DNA of 14,174 nucleotides from Alphaproteobacteria bacterium (GCA_947373775.1 CANBZE010000022.1:1-14174), one strand, 5' to 3'. Numbered from the stretch's first letter, positions 1 through 7,695 are shown. Made by a program: numbers and translations. The notes: generated by a model not told the origin, from the letters alone.

Positions 1-364
1 CGAAGCCGCGCGTGCCTTCCGGGGGATATTTGCAGGCGGACACCGCGATGCGGGCTTCCTCCGCCGAACTCACCATCGGGATCAGGATGCCTTCGGCACC
101 CATGTCCAGCGCCTGCTTGATCAGCACGTGATCGTTCCACGCCACGCGCGTCATCGGCACGGTGGGCGAACCGTTGAACGCCATCAGGCAGGTCTGGAAG
201 CCTTCATTGCTGAAGCCGCCATGCTCGGTGTCGATGAACACCCAGTCGAAGCCGGCGCCTGCCATGATTTCGGCGATGGTGGGATTGGCGACGGTCAGCC
301 AGGCGCCGAACGTGGTTTCGCCCTGTCTCAGGCGCTGTTTCAATTTCAGGCTGCGTTCGGACAT
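1..364 (-). CDS. HpcH/HpaI-family aldolase, N-terminal part (cut by window edge)
   Basis: This encodes the first 121 residues of a class II (metal-dependent) pyruvate aldolase of the HpcH/HpaI family. Such enzymes reversibly cleave 2-keto-3-deoxy or 4-hydroxy-2-oxo acids into pyruvate and an aldehyde in the cytoplasm. The sequence begins MSERSLKLKQRL and shows the family pattern FIDTEHGG (catalytic-type His48) and TRVAWND (Arg73), followed by the barrel strand EGILIPMV. The metal-binding Glu/Asp pair lies beyond the left edge and cannot be checked. The start is supported by an AAGGA ribosome site about nine bases upstream. It is the last visible gene of a minus-strand operon, 15 bases after the TIM-barrel gene. 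The family is clear; the substrate is unknown (4-hydroxy-2-oxoheptanedioate and 2-dehydro-3-deoxyglucarate are the known alternatives). Confidence 0.9.
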   Translation of the reverse strand, partial: MSERSLKLKQRLRQGETTFGAWLTVANPTIAEIMAGAGFDWVFIDTEHGGFSNEGFQTCLMAFNGSPTVPMTRVAWNDHVLIKQALDMGAEGILIPMVSSAEEARIAVSACKYPPEGTRGF

Positions 365-379
365 GATTAAATCCTTGGT

Positions 380-1270
380 TTATCCCAGACCCAGTTCGCG
401 CAAGTAGGACCGGGTGCGTTTGGCGATAGGCAAAGGCTTGTCGAAGGGCGCCGGGAACATGTCCTGCTCGACAATGCCGAACCCCTTGTAATCGATGTCG
501 CGCAGCACATCGCGAAAGGCGTTGAAATCCACCGCGCCCTGGGACGGTTCCACGAACATGCCCATCCCCACCGCCAGGGCGAAGGGAATGTTTTCGGCCG
601 TCACCCGCGCCCTCAAGACCGGATCGACGCTCTTGAGATGCAGGTATGGGATGCGCGCATGGTGCTTACGCATGAAGCTGACCGGATCGCCACCGCAATA
701 GGAATGATGGCCGGTGTCCAGAACGATCGAGACCAGCGCGGGATCGGTCATCGCCAGCAATTTCTCGATCTGGTCCTCATGCTCGACATGGGTCTGGGCG
801 TGGGGATGGAAAATAAGTTGCAACCCGTAATCATCACGCGCGATGCGGGCCACACGCGTGGTCGTATCTACCAGCCGGGCAAAGGCGGCTTCGTCCAACC
901 GGGCGGGCACGATCTGTTCGCCGGTGAAGAGGTTGGTGTAGCAGTCGGGGATCAGCACCAGGAATTTGGCGTTGAAGGTATTGAGAATAGGGCCCAGGCC
1001 CCGCAGCTGCTTTTCGATCCGTGGCCAACCGGTATCGGGATTGGCGAGGTCGCCTTCCACGAAGGAGCCGGAGACCTTCAGGCCGCGCTTGTCCAATTCC
1101 TGTTTCAGGGCCGCGGGATCGGTGGGCAGGTAACCGAAGGGCCCCAACTCGGTCCATTCGTAGCCGGCTTCAACAATTTCATCCAGAAAGCGGTGCCATG
1201 GTGTCTGGCGCGCATCGTCGGCAAACCACACGCCCCAGGAGTCCGGGGCACTTCCGATGGTCAGGTGCAC
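380..1270 (-). CDS. IolE-like sugar phosphate isomerase/epimerase (TIM barrel)
   Basis: This is a 296-residue xylose-isomerase-like TIM-barrel protein, the length of myo-inosose dehydratases (IolE) and related sugar isomerases/epimerases. It opens with IGSAPDSWGVWFADD, which resembles the IolE start. Later strands carry likely divalent-metal ligands: FHPHAQTHVEHE (His155, His157), VLDTGHHSYCGGDP (Asp185, His188), YLHLKSVDP (His211) and GIVEQDM (Glu268). I chose a GTG start because an AGGAGA ribosome site sits just upstream and the protein then begins at the first barrel strand. A longer in-frame reading from 1351 would add 27 arginine-rich residues and overlap the preceding gene by 68 bases. 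It lies 13 bases after the amidohydrolase and 15 before the aldolase, so the three are probably co-transcribed. No other inositol genes are visible, so a true IolE role is unproven. Cytoplasmic. Confidence 0.87.
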   Translation of the reverse strand: MHLTIGSAPDSWGVWFADDARQTPWHRFLDEIVEAGYEWTELGPFGYLPTDPAALKQELDKRGLKVSGSFVEGDLANPDTGWPRIEKQLRGLGPILNTFNAKFLVLIPDCYTNLFTGEQIVPARLDEAAFARLVDTTTRVARIARDDYGLQLIFHPHAQTHVEHEDQIEKLLAMTDPALVSIVLDTGHHSYCGGDPVSFMRKHHARIPYLHLKSVDPVLRARVTAENIPFALAVGMGMFVEPSQGAVDFNAFRDVLRDIDYKGFGIVEQDMFPAPFDKPLPIAKRTRSYLRELGLG

Positions 1271-1283
1271 GGCTTGTCTCCTG

Positions 1284-2585
1284 TCAGCCAGTCTTGCGCA
1301 TGGGATTGGCGCCGCGCGACAGCGCCGCTCCGCGCCGGGCGAAGACGCCACCCTTCATCACACCCACGATCTTGTCGGGATCCTGGAAGATGCGGATATC
1401 GGCGATGGGATCACCGTCCAGAATGACCAGATCCGCCAGGAAGCCGGGGTGCACCTGGCCGGTCTGGCCGCCCATGTTCATCAGGTCTGCTCCGTGGCGT
1501 GTGGCAGCGACGATCGCCTCCATCGGCGTGAAACCGAACAGCTCGGTGAAGATTTCCAGGTCCTTGGCATTCTCGCCCTGGGGCGAGGTGATGAAGGCGC
1601 CATAGTCGCCGCCCGGCAGCACCCGCACACCGCGCTTGTGCAGATCGCGCATACAGTCGGTGAAGATGCCGATCTCGGTTTCCAGCGAGTCCAGCTTCTC
1701 ACGGCTCCAGCCCAGGCGGAATTCGTCATGCCGGCGTAGCATGGCGATGGGAAAGCCGGCGGCTGGCACCACGAACACCTTGTCCTTGACCGATTCCAGC
1801 ATGTCGCGGGCCTCGCTGTCGGCATGGGGGGCATGGAAGATCACCGGCACGCCCTGGCGCACGCACATCTTCACCCCGGCCGAGCTGGAACAATGGGTGG
1901 CAACCATCAGCTTGCGCGCATTGGCGACCTGCATCACCGCCGCCAGTTCCGGCTCGGTGATGACCGTGACGGTGTCGTCGGCATGCATATGACCCCAGTC
2001 GCGGTCGCCCGAGACATTGACCTTGATCGTGTCCACCCCATCGCGCGCGGCCAACCGCGCCATCTTCATGAAATTGTCGGCGCCGTCGCAGGCCACCGAA
2101 AAACGCAGGTTGCGGGGGAACTCCAGATAGTTGGTGTCCAGGTCGCCCAGGTTTCCAGTTGGGGTGATCTCCTGGCTGGCGGCGCGGATGCGCGGGCCTT
2201 CGAACATGCCCTTGTTGATGGCGTCGCGCACCGCCACGTCCAGCCGCGGCTTGGCCGACGCCGCCGAGAACAGGCTGGTCCAACCCCGCTGCAAAAGAAG
2301 TTGCGCATTGGCCAGCGATGCGAGGGCGTGATCCTCGGGCTGCTGCTCGATGGCGTTGTAGATGGAGGTGAGATTGTTGAAGGAAATATGGCAGTGCGCC
2401 TCGGTCATGCCGGGCAGTAGGGTCATGCCGGTGCAGTCGATCACTTCGTCGCCGGGCGCGGCGGCGGCTTCGACCGGGGCCGGTGTCACGGCGGCGATCT
2501 TCTCGCCTTCTACCGTGACGGTGCCGCGAAAGGGCGCGGCGCCACTGGCGTCGATAATGGACGCATTGCGAAAATGACGGCGCAT
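1284..2585 (-). CDS. Amidohydrolase-family metal-dependent hydrolase (imidazolonepropionase-like)
   Basis: This is a 433-residue cytoplasmic amidohydrolase with the usual architecture: a small beta-sandwich at both ends (residues 1-58 and about 380-420) around a metal-binding barrel. A binuclear-type ligand set is visible: His64 and His66 in TEAHCHISF, a candidate carboxylated Lys188 in DTIKVNVSGD, His231 in VATHCSSS, His251 in VIFHAPHAD and Asp327 in LPGGDYGAF. The C-terminal GFLADLVILDGDP is the family closing strand. It looks closest to the imidazolonepropionase/prolidase-like group, whose members hydrolyse cyclic amides or dipeptides; the actual substrate cannot be read. The ATG is preceded by a G-rich stretch (AGGGGGCAGGGG) rather than a spaced ribosome site. 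It is the first gene of the three-gene operon and probably makes the acid that the isomerase and aldolase then process (inference). Confidence 0.88.
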   Translation of the reverse strand: MRRHFRNASIIDASGAAPFRGTVTVEGEKIAAVTPAPVEAAAAPGDEVIDCTGMTLLPGMTEAHCHISFNNLTSIYNAIEQQPEDHALASLANAQLLLQRGWTSLFSAASAKPRLDVAVRDAINKGMFEGPRIRAASQEITPTGNLGDLDTNYLEFPRNLRFSVACDGADNFMKMARLAARDGVDTIKVNVSGDRDWGHMHADDTVTVITEPELAAVMQVANARKLMVATHCSSSAGVKMCVRQGVPVIFHAPHADSEARDMLESVKDKVFVVPAAGFPIAMLRRHDEFRLGWSREKLDSLETEIGIFTDCMRDLHKRGVRVLPGGDYGAFITSPQGENAKDLEIFTELFGFTPMEAIVAATRHGADLMNMGGQTGQVHPGFLADLVILDGDPIADIRIFQDPDKIVGVMKGGVFARRGAALSRGANPMRKTG

Positions 2586-2630
2586 CCCCTGCCCCCTGTT
2601 GCCGATATGCAGCTATTTTCCAAGAAGCTT

Positions 2631-2646
2631 GCCGGGGTGCCCCGGC
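2631..2646. terminator. GC-rich perfect hairpin between AsmA gene and amidohydrolase operon
   Basis: Two 7-base arms, GCCGGGG and CCCCGGC, flank a 2-base centre in the 97-base gap between the AsmA-family gene and the amidohydrolase gene. For transcripts leaving the AsmA gene it lies about 40 bases past the stop codon, so it may end or weaken read-through. There is no following T-run on either strand, only TTTG on the plus strand, so a factor-independent terminator is not proven. It could instead be an mRNA-stabilising hairpin. I see no convincing promoter in the rest of this gap. Confidence 0.35.
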
Positions 2647-2682
2647 TTTGACAAGGGCGGCACGGGACGGGAAAGCCCGGTT

Positions 2683-4599
2683 TTACCGGCCAAAAAGGCT
2701 ATTCAGGTCCAGCTTCTTTTGCGGTGCACCCGCATCGTTGGACTTCTTGCCGCCCAGGACGCCGCCCAACAACCCGCCCAGCCCGCCGCTGCCCTTGGTC
2801 ACTTGATCCACCAGTGCGCCGGCCACCGCCTTCATGTCGGGCTTGTAGCTGGGCTTGGTCCAGGGCCCCGACACCAGGAAGGGAACGCCCAGCCCGGAAG
2901 CATCCCGCGCGCCGCCCTGACCTTCGCGGGTCAATACCGCCTTCGGTTCGATGCGGAAATTCAAAGTGCGCTGGCCCAGATCGATGTCGCCATTGCCGTT
3001 GATCCGCACAAAGGGATTGAGCAGATGGAAATCGCTGTTGTGCATCACGCCATTGGCAATGGCGAAGCTGCCGCCGGCTTCCGCGAAATCGGTGCTGGCC
3101 TTGTCACTCGCCGCGCCGCCAAACTGGCCCTGCAGGGCGTTCTGAACCTGGCGCGCCATTGCCGCCAGGTCCACGCCGCGCACCGCGCCATTCTTTACCG
3201 TCACGCTGACGGTGCCGCGCAGACTTTGCATGATCGCCTGCTGGCTGACGCCATGTCCGGTGACGTCCATCGCCAGCGCGCCGGTGCCTTCCAGCCGGTC
3301 CACCTTGATGGCGCTTTGCAACAGCGCCTTCATGGCGACGCCGCTGATATCGGCCTTGAGCGCGATGGCCGGCACGGCATCGGTCGCATCCACCGCCAAG
3401 CGCCCCGACATGCTGCCGCCGAACAATCCGGCATGCGAAAGGCTGGCGGCCAGCTTGCCATCCTGCAGGTTCAAATGCCCGGCAGTCTGCGAAAGGACGA
3501 AATTGCCCAAGGTCAGGCTGCCGACATTGAGACCGACATCGGCATTAGCGTCCTTCAAGCCCGTGAGCGACAGCCGCTCGGTACTCCACGCCTTGGGCGT
3601 CGCTGCCGGTTTGCCCGCCACCATGTAGGTGGCGAGATTCAGGTGATCGAGTGAGACATTGCCCTTCAGCGACGGCACCGTGCCGTTCATGTCCACCGCC
3701 AGGTCGAGGATGGCATGCATGCCGTCAAGCGAAGCCTCGCCGTGCTTCAGCGCATAGACCCGGTCCTTGCTGGAAACAGCACCGGCGAACGTGAAAGCAC
3801 CAAGGCCACCGGTTTTCACCTGCGCGCCCGCCGCCCCCTTGATCAGCTCGCGCAAGGACGGGCCGGACATCTGGACCGTGCCCGAATTTTCCGTGGCCCC
3901 GATCACGGTGCCATCGAAATGCAGGTTGAGCAGCCGCGATTTCAGGTCCAGCAACACCGTGGTGGGCCGCTTGGCCGTGAAGCTGTCCGGACTGTCGACC
4001 TTGCCCGTCATTGTCAGCTTCTCGCCGTTATACTGGGCATCGACGTCGAACACCGCCGGCTGGTCCAGTGCCGCCAGGCTGAGATTCACATCGGTCTTTT
4101 CCAGCGCCTTGGTCTTTCCCGTGCGGGCATCGAAATAGCTGACCGATCCGCCGGTGATCTTCAGACCCGAAATACTGAGCTTGGAACGCTCGCTGGAACT
4201 GCTGCTGGAACTGGCAAAGTGGAAATTCCAGTTGGGATTACCCTTGGCATCCACCTCCAGGTGAATTTCCGGATCTTCCAGGGTCAGGCGGGTGATATCG
4301 ACCTGGCGCGAAAACAGCGGCATCAGCTTGGCGCCCACGCTCAAGGTCGCGGCATGGGCAAACACCTTGGCCTGCCCGCCCTCGACATTGGCGATGCTGA
4401 CATCACCGGCCGATAGCCCGATCTCCGGATAAAGCGAGGCATGCAGGGCGCCGGCGACATGCACCTGCCGTCCCAGGGCGTGGCTGACGGCGCGCTCCAT
4501 CGGCCCGCGCAGCGAGTCCAACGGCATCATCAAAAGAGCCCCGGCGACAACGGCGATTAAAATTACGGGGGCAAGAATAACGAGAAATATTTTTCGCAT
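2683..4599 (-). CDS. AsmA-family protein, inner-membrane anchored
   Basis: This is a 638-residue AsmA-family protein, close to the length of E. coli AsmA. It begins MRKIFLVILAPVILIAVVAG, a single N-terminal membrane segment (about residues 4-25). The body is long and beta-rich with repeated LSLTGLKD / LNLQDGKLAA-like strands, typical of the AsmA/TamB group that bridges the periplasm and affects outer-membrane assembly or lipid transport. Near the C-terminus the blocks VKNGAVRGVDLAAMARQ, LNFRIEPKAVL and VPFLVSGPWTKPSYKPDM are characteristic of AsmA C-terminal domains. A run of seven serines lies near residue 135, and a Gly-rich tail (GGLGGLLGGVLGG) precedes the end. I chose the internal ATG because it puts the membrane segment at the N-terminus; an upstream ATG at 4686 would add 29 residues. 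No clear ribosome site precedes the chosen ATG. It is divergent from the SH3-like gene. Confidence 0.85.
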   Translation of the reverse strand: MRKIFLVILAPVILIAVVAGALLMMPLDSLRGPMERAVSHALGRQVHVAGALHASLYPEIGLSAGDVSIANVEGGQAKVFAHAATLSVGAKLMPLFSRQVDITRLTLEDPEIHLEVDAKGNPNWNFHFASSSSSSSERSKLSISGLKITGGSVSYFDARTGKTKALEKTDVNLSLAALDQPAVFDVDAQYNGEKLTMTGKVDSPDSFTAKRPTTVLLDLKSRLLNLHFDGTVIGATENSGTVQMSGPSLRELIKGAAGAQVKTGGLGAFTFAGAVSSKDRVYALKHGEASLDGMHAILDLAVDMNGTVPSLKGNVSLDHLNLATYMVAGKPAATPKAWSTERLSLTGLKDANADVGLNVGSLTLGNFVLSQTAGHLNLQDGKLAASLSHAGLFGGSMSGRLAVDATDAVPAIALKADISGVAMKALLQSAIKVDRLEGTGALAMDVTGHGVSQQAIMQSLRGTVSVTVKNGAVRGVDLAAMARQVQNALQGQFGGAASDKASTDFAEAGGSFAIANGVMHNSDFHLLNPFVRINGNGDIDLGQRTLNFRIEPKAVLTREGQGGARDASGLGVPFLVSGPWTKPSYKPDMKAVAGALVDQVTKGSGGLGGLLGGVLGGKKSNDAGAPQKKLDLNSLFGR

Positions 4600-4675
4600 A
4601 TATTTCAACCGGAATGGCCTCTTTTGGGCGCAGCGTTCCTGCAACGGCCAAAACAAGCCACGGACTGAGGACGGC

Positions 4676-4702
4676 ATCATACCCAATCGCCGCCAATCGC
4701 AA
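4676..4702 (-). promoter_or_regulatory. Candidate sigma70-type promoter for the AsmA gene
   Basis: On the minus strand a near-consensus -10 box TATGAT (4676-4681) is preceded, after a short 15-base spacer, by TTGCGA (4697-4702), which matches four of six -35 positions. It would give a 5' leader of roughly 70 bases before the AsmA start. The spacer is two bases shorter than ideal, so this is tentative. No equally good promoter was found on the plus strand for the divergent SH3-like gene. Confidence 0.35.
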
Positions 4703-4751
4703 AGCCGGGGCCGGTTGTGCTATCCTGTTTGGAGGCGCCGAGGCGATTCAC

Positions 4752-5225
4752 GTGTCAAAATCAACTGTCACAATTGTTGCAACTGCGCTGCTGTGCGCGG
4801 GCGCCGCCTTGGCCAGTCCCGCCCATGTCCGCACCGCCGGACCACTGCAGGCTCAGCCGGTCGCGACAGCGCCCACCACCGGCGCGGTGAAAATCGGCGC
4901 GATGGTGGATGTCGTCGCGCGCAAGGGTTTCTGGGCGCAGGTCCGCAGCGGCGCCGTCACCGGATGGCTGAAGCTCAGCCGCCTGTCGCTGGACAGTGGC
5001 GGCGGGGCGGGCGAGATCGCGGCCCTGGCCAGCGGACGTACGGGAACAGGCAATGTGGTCAGCGCGTCCGGCGGCCGTGGCCTGGACGCCGCCGATCTGA
5101 CAAGTGCCACGCCGGACACCGCGGCTGTTGCCGCCCTGTCCGGTGCCAGCGAAAGCGCAGCGGTCCAGTTCGCCGCGGCAGGCAAGCTCAAGGCACGGTC
5201 TGTCGCCTATCTGAGGGCCAAGTGA
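4752..5225 (+). CDS. Secreted SH3-like domain protein
   Basis: This encodes a 157-residue exported protein. With a GTG start it begins MSKSTVTIVATALLCAGAAL, a signal peptide with likely cleavage after ALASP or nearby. A bacterial SH3-like fold follows at about residues 45-80: VKIGAMVDVVARKGFWAQVR then GAVTGWLKLSRLSL, the usual pattern of a Trp-bearing strand plus GW. The C-terminal segment (about 95-157, GRTGTGNVVSASGGRGLDA to GKLKARSVAYL) has no disorder-like composition at its end and may be a family-specific domain. The GTG is preferred over an ATG at 4614 because that would put 46 residues ahead of the signal peptide; a GAGG element lies about eight bases upstream of the GTG. Its stop shares one base with the protease start (TGATG). 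Bacterial SH3 domains often bind peptidoglycan or partner proteins; its job here is probably to serve the M48 protease (inference). Confidence 0.8.
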   Translation: MSKSTVTIVATALLCAGAALASPAHVRTAGPLQAQPVATAPTTGAVKIGAMVDVVARKGFWAQVRSGAVTGWLKLSRLSLDSGGGAGEIAALASGRTGTGNVVSASGGRGLDAADLTSATPDTAAVAALSGASESAAVQFAAAGKLKARSVAYLRAK

Positions 5226-6067
5226 TGAAAACGCGCATCTGCCTGACGCTGACAGCGCTACTGATCACGAGCGCACAGGCGCAGTTCAAGCTGGAGGACC
5301 TTGGTGACCTGACCAAGGGCAAGAACCTTCCTGCCGGTGTCGGCAACGTCCTGGGCAAGGTACAGGAATATGCCGGCAGCCAGAGCGCCGATGACGAAGT
5401 CCGTTCCGGCGATACCATCGCCGCCGCCGTGCTGGGCGCAGCTCCGGTGTGGCGCAATCCCGGAGTGCAGTCTTACGTCAACCTGGTCGGCCGCAACCTG
5501 GCCCGCCAGGTGGAGCGCAAGGATGTGACCTGGCGCTTCGCGGTGCTGGACACGCCGTCGGTCAACGCCATGGCCTTTCCCGGCGGCATCGTGGTGGTGA
5601 CGCGCGGGCTTTATCGCCTGCTGGCCAGCGAAGATGAACTGGCGGCCGTGCTGGCGCATGAAATCGCCCATGTGAACCGCAAGCATCAATGGAAAGTGAT
5701 CCAGAAGCAGAAGCTGATCGCCATGGCGGGCGAGGCGGTGACCAAGGGCAACTCCGATCGCACGGCGCAAGTGGTGACCGATCTGGGCACCAAGCTGATC
5801 GCGCGCGGGCTGGACAAGACCGCCGAGTTCGAGGCCGACCGTGACGGCGTGGTGATCGCCGCCCGCGCCGGTTACGATTCTTCGGCGCTGATTTCGGTGA
5901 TGGGGCGGCTGAAAGCCCTGCCCAACAACGCCGATACTTCGCTGCTGTTTTCCACCCATCCTTCACCGGCAGACCGGATCGAGGCGATGACGGAAGCGGC
6001 GACAGCGCAAGTCGAAGCCGCGGCCATTCCCTCGCCCGCCGCCGCCCGCATCAAGACGGCGCAATGA
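5225..6067 (+). CDS. Secreted M48-family zinc metalloprotease
   Basis: This is a 280-residue M48 peptidase. The N-terminus MKTRICLTLTALLITSAQAQ is a signal peptide with likely cleavage after AQA and no lipobox Cys, so the enzyme is probably soluble in the periplasm. The catalytic motif is HEIAH (His145, Glu146, His149), with the third zinc ligand Glu201 in EFEADRDG. FPGGIVVVTRGLYRLL before the motif and FSTHPSPADRI after it are typical of the LoiP/BepA-like periplasmic branch. Unlike BepA it has no TPR repeats. These proteases degrade or help assemble misfolded envelope proteins. The ATG has a good GAGGG ribosome site seven bases upstream, and the reading frame upstream of it lies inside the SH3-like gene. 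It overlaps the CHASE2 gene by ATGA, so the three are co-expressed. All catalytic residues are present, so it should be active. Confidence 0.92.
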   Translation: MKTRICLTLTALLITSAQAQFKLEDLGDLTKGKNLPAGVGNVLGKVQEYAGSQSADDEVRSGDTIAAAVLGAAPVWRNPGVQSYVNLVGRNLARQVERKDVTWRFAVLDTPSVNAMAFPGGIVVVTRGLYRLLASEDELAAVLAHEIAHVNRKHQWKVIQKQKLIAMAGEAVTKGNSDRTAQVVTDLGTKLIARGLDKTAEFEADRDGVVIAARAGYDSSALISVMGRLKALPNNADTSLLFSTHPSPADRIEAMTEAATAQVEAAAIPSPAAARIKTAQ

Positions 6068-7692
6068 GCGGACCTGGTCATCGCCCCGGCGCCTTGCGCG
6101 CCGCCACTGTGCAAGCCGGCACCCGTGCCCGCAGCGGTGCGGTGATGTTCTATCTGGGGCTGGCGACGGTTTTCGTCATTGCCATCCTGGCGACCTTTGT
6201 CTGGTCCGTGACCTTGCCGGGCAGCAACAACACCTCCCAGGACCTGGCGGTGCGACTGCGCCTGTCCAGCCCCGCGCCCGATCCCGCCATCCTGATCATC
6301 GACATCGATGAGCGCTCGCTGGCCCTGATGGCGCCGGCGCATGGCCGCTGGCCCTGGCCGCGTTCGGTGATCGCCGAAACCGTGGCGGGCCTGTCCGATG
6401 CCGGGGCCAAATCCATCCTGGTGAATTTCACCTTCAGCGACCCGGACAAGGATCATCCCGAGGACGACGCCACTTTCCAGGACGTGCTGGCGCATACGCC
6501 CAATGTGGTGATGCCCATCACCCGGCTCAAGCCCGCCAATGACCGCCTGAGCCAGGTGGCGATCACCCATTTCGCCGGCGCGCAAATTCACGATCCGGCC
6601 GCTGCCGCCAAGCCTATCGCCGTGCTGGCCCCGGCCTTTTCCGCCGCCTATAGCCGGCTGGGATTCAACAATCTGCCAGTGGACAGTGACGGCGTGCTGC
6701 GGCACTTCGATCCTTGGCTGAACGAAGCCGCCTTTTCCTTTCCGTCGCTGCCGCTGCGCGCACTGCAGGCGGGCGGCATCCAGACGAAAATCGCGCCGGA
6801 GGATTTTCCGGGCGGCATGACCCTGAATTGGCGCAACAAGCACCACCGCACCTATGAGCGCCGCTCTTTCGCCGATGTCGCCGCCGACCTGGACGCCGGC
6901 AAGACCGCCCCCTATCGCGGCAAGCTGATTATCCTGGGACCCACCGCGGTGGGGCTGGGCAACGTGAAAGGCACGCCGGCCGCTTCGGTGATGGACGACA
7001 ACACCATCCTGGCCACGGCGATGGACGACATGAAGTCCCGCTCCTGGCTGCGCACCGTGCCGGTCTGGGCCACCACCTTGCTCTCCATCCTGGCGGTGCT
7101 GGGACTGGCGGCGAGTTTCATCTTCCGCCTGGACCAGGGCTGGATCAACCGGCTGTTCTGGCTGGCCCAGACCGGCTTCATCGCCATCACCATCTATTGC
7201 GCCAGCTATACGTCCTACCTGCTGGATATCTCGGCCACGGTGCTATTTGCGCTGAGCTATTTCACCATCGCCAATGTCTATAACCGCATCCATCTCAGCG
7301 CACTGCGCGGCAATCCCGCTTTTTCCGCCTTCATCCAGAACCATGGCCACTCGTCCTTTCTGCTGATGGGCGTGCGGAGCGGGCCGGGCGACAAGCACCG
7401 CGTGCTGGCGCTGGTGCGCCGGCTGGAGCGCCGCTTCGGGGTCCACAATGTGCTGCATGTCGACAATCTGTTCGACCGCGGCCATATGCTGGAGCAACCA
7501 ACCCAGGGATTGTCCTTCATGGTCGTGGCAATCCAGGAAGAAGATTTCGCCGCGGCACGGGCGGCAGCGGATACCATCGCCCAGGAATGCCGGCTGGCGC
7601 CGCACCTGGCGGAGATGCCGGTGCAGGACGAGCAGCAGGATGTGCTGGGTATCTTCAAGGCGATCCTGGGCCTGACCGCGCAGATGGCCTGA
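6064..7692 (+). CDS. CHASE2-domain membrane sensor with unassigned C-terminal domain
   Basis: This is a 542-residue membrane protein. One N-terminal transmembrane segment (about residues 28-49) leads into a periplasmic CHASE2 sensor (about 58-325), recognised by DPAILIIDIDERS (from residue 73), RWPWPRS (95-101) and VNFTFSDPD. Three close membrane segments follow (about 331-354, 364-384 and 388-408), the usual CHASE2 topology. CHASE2 proteins normally end in a nucleotide cyclase, kinase or other output domain. Here only about 130 cytoplasmic residues remain. They show a probable beta-alpha-beta-beta-alpha pattern (SSFLLMGVRS, DKHRVLALVRRLERRFG, VHNVLHVDN, LSFMVVAIQ, EEDFAAARAAADTIA) and no cyclase, GGDEF or kinase motif. 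It may be a degenerate cyclase or a different fold. The gene starts inside the protease stop (ATGA), implying translational coupling, and ends 3 bases from the convergent gene on the minus strand. The CHASE2 call is firm; the output is unknown. Confidence 0.88.
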   Translation: MSGPGHRPGALRAATVQAGTRARSGAVMFYLGLATVFVIAILATFVWSVTLPGSNNTSQDLAVRLRLSSPAPDPAILIIDIDERSLALMAPAHGRWPWPRSVIAETVAGLSDAGAKSILVNFTFSDPDKDHPEDDATFQDVLAHTPNVVMPITRLKPANDRLSQVAITHFAGAQIHDPAAAAKPIAVLAPAFSAAYSRLGFNNLPVDSDGVLRHFDPWLNEAAFSFPSLPLRALQAGGIQTKIAPEDFPGGMTLNWRNKHHRTYERRSFADVAADLDAGKTAPYRGKLIILGPTAVGLGNVKGTPAASVMDDNTILATAMDDMKSRSWLRTVPVWATTLLSILAVLGLAASFIFRLDQGWINRLFWLAQTGFIAITIYCASYTSYLLDISATVLFALSYFTIANVYNRIHLSALRGNPAFSAFIQNHGHSSFLLMGVRSGPGDKHRVLALVRRLERRFGVHNVLHVDNLFDRGHMLEQPTQGLSFMVVAIQEEDFAAARAAADTIAQECRLAPHLAEMPVQDEQQDVLGIFKAILGLTAQMA

Positions 7693-7695
7693 CGG

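Noticed and set aside
380..1270. Assigning the barrel gene to inositol catabolism as iolE
   Set aside because: Similarity is to the broad isomerase/epimerase superfamily and no iolB, iolC, iolD or iolG gene is seen nearby.
1271..1351. 27-residue N-terminal extension of the IolE-like protein
   Set aside because: It overlaps the end of the amidohydrolase and is Arg/Cys-rich; the GTG at 1270 has a well placed ribosome site.
2677..2689. Short hairpin CCGG-TTTTA-CCGG over the AsmA stop codon
   Set aside because: Only a 4-base stem, spanning the stop codon, with no T-run; expected by chance in GC-rich DNA.
2599..3654. 351-codon open frame on the plus strand
   Set aside because: It is antisense to the AsmA-family C-terminal domain; low-complexity Ala/Gln/His composition typical of GC-rich antisense frames.
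4715..5224. In-frame upstream extension of the M48 protease (170 extra codons)
   Set aside because: It overlaps the SH3-like gene in another frame, is Arg-rich and would bury the signal peptide inside the protein.
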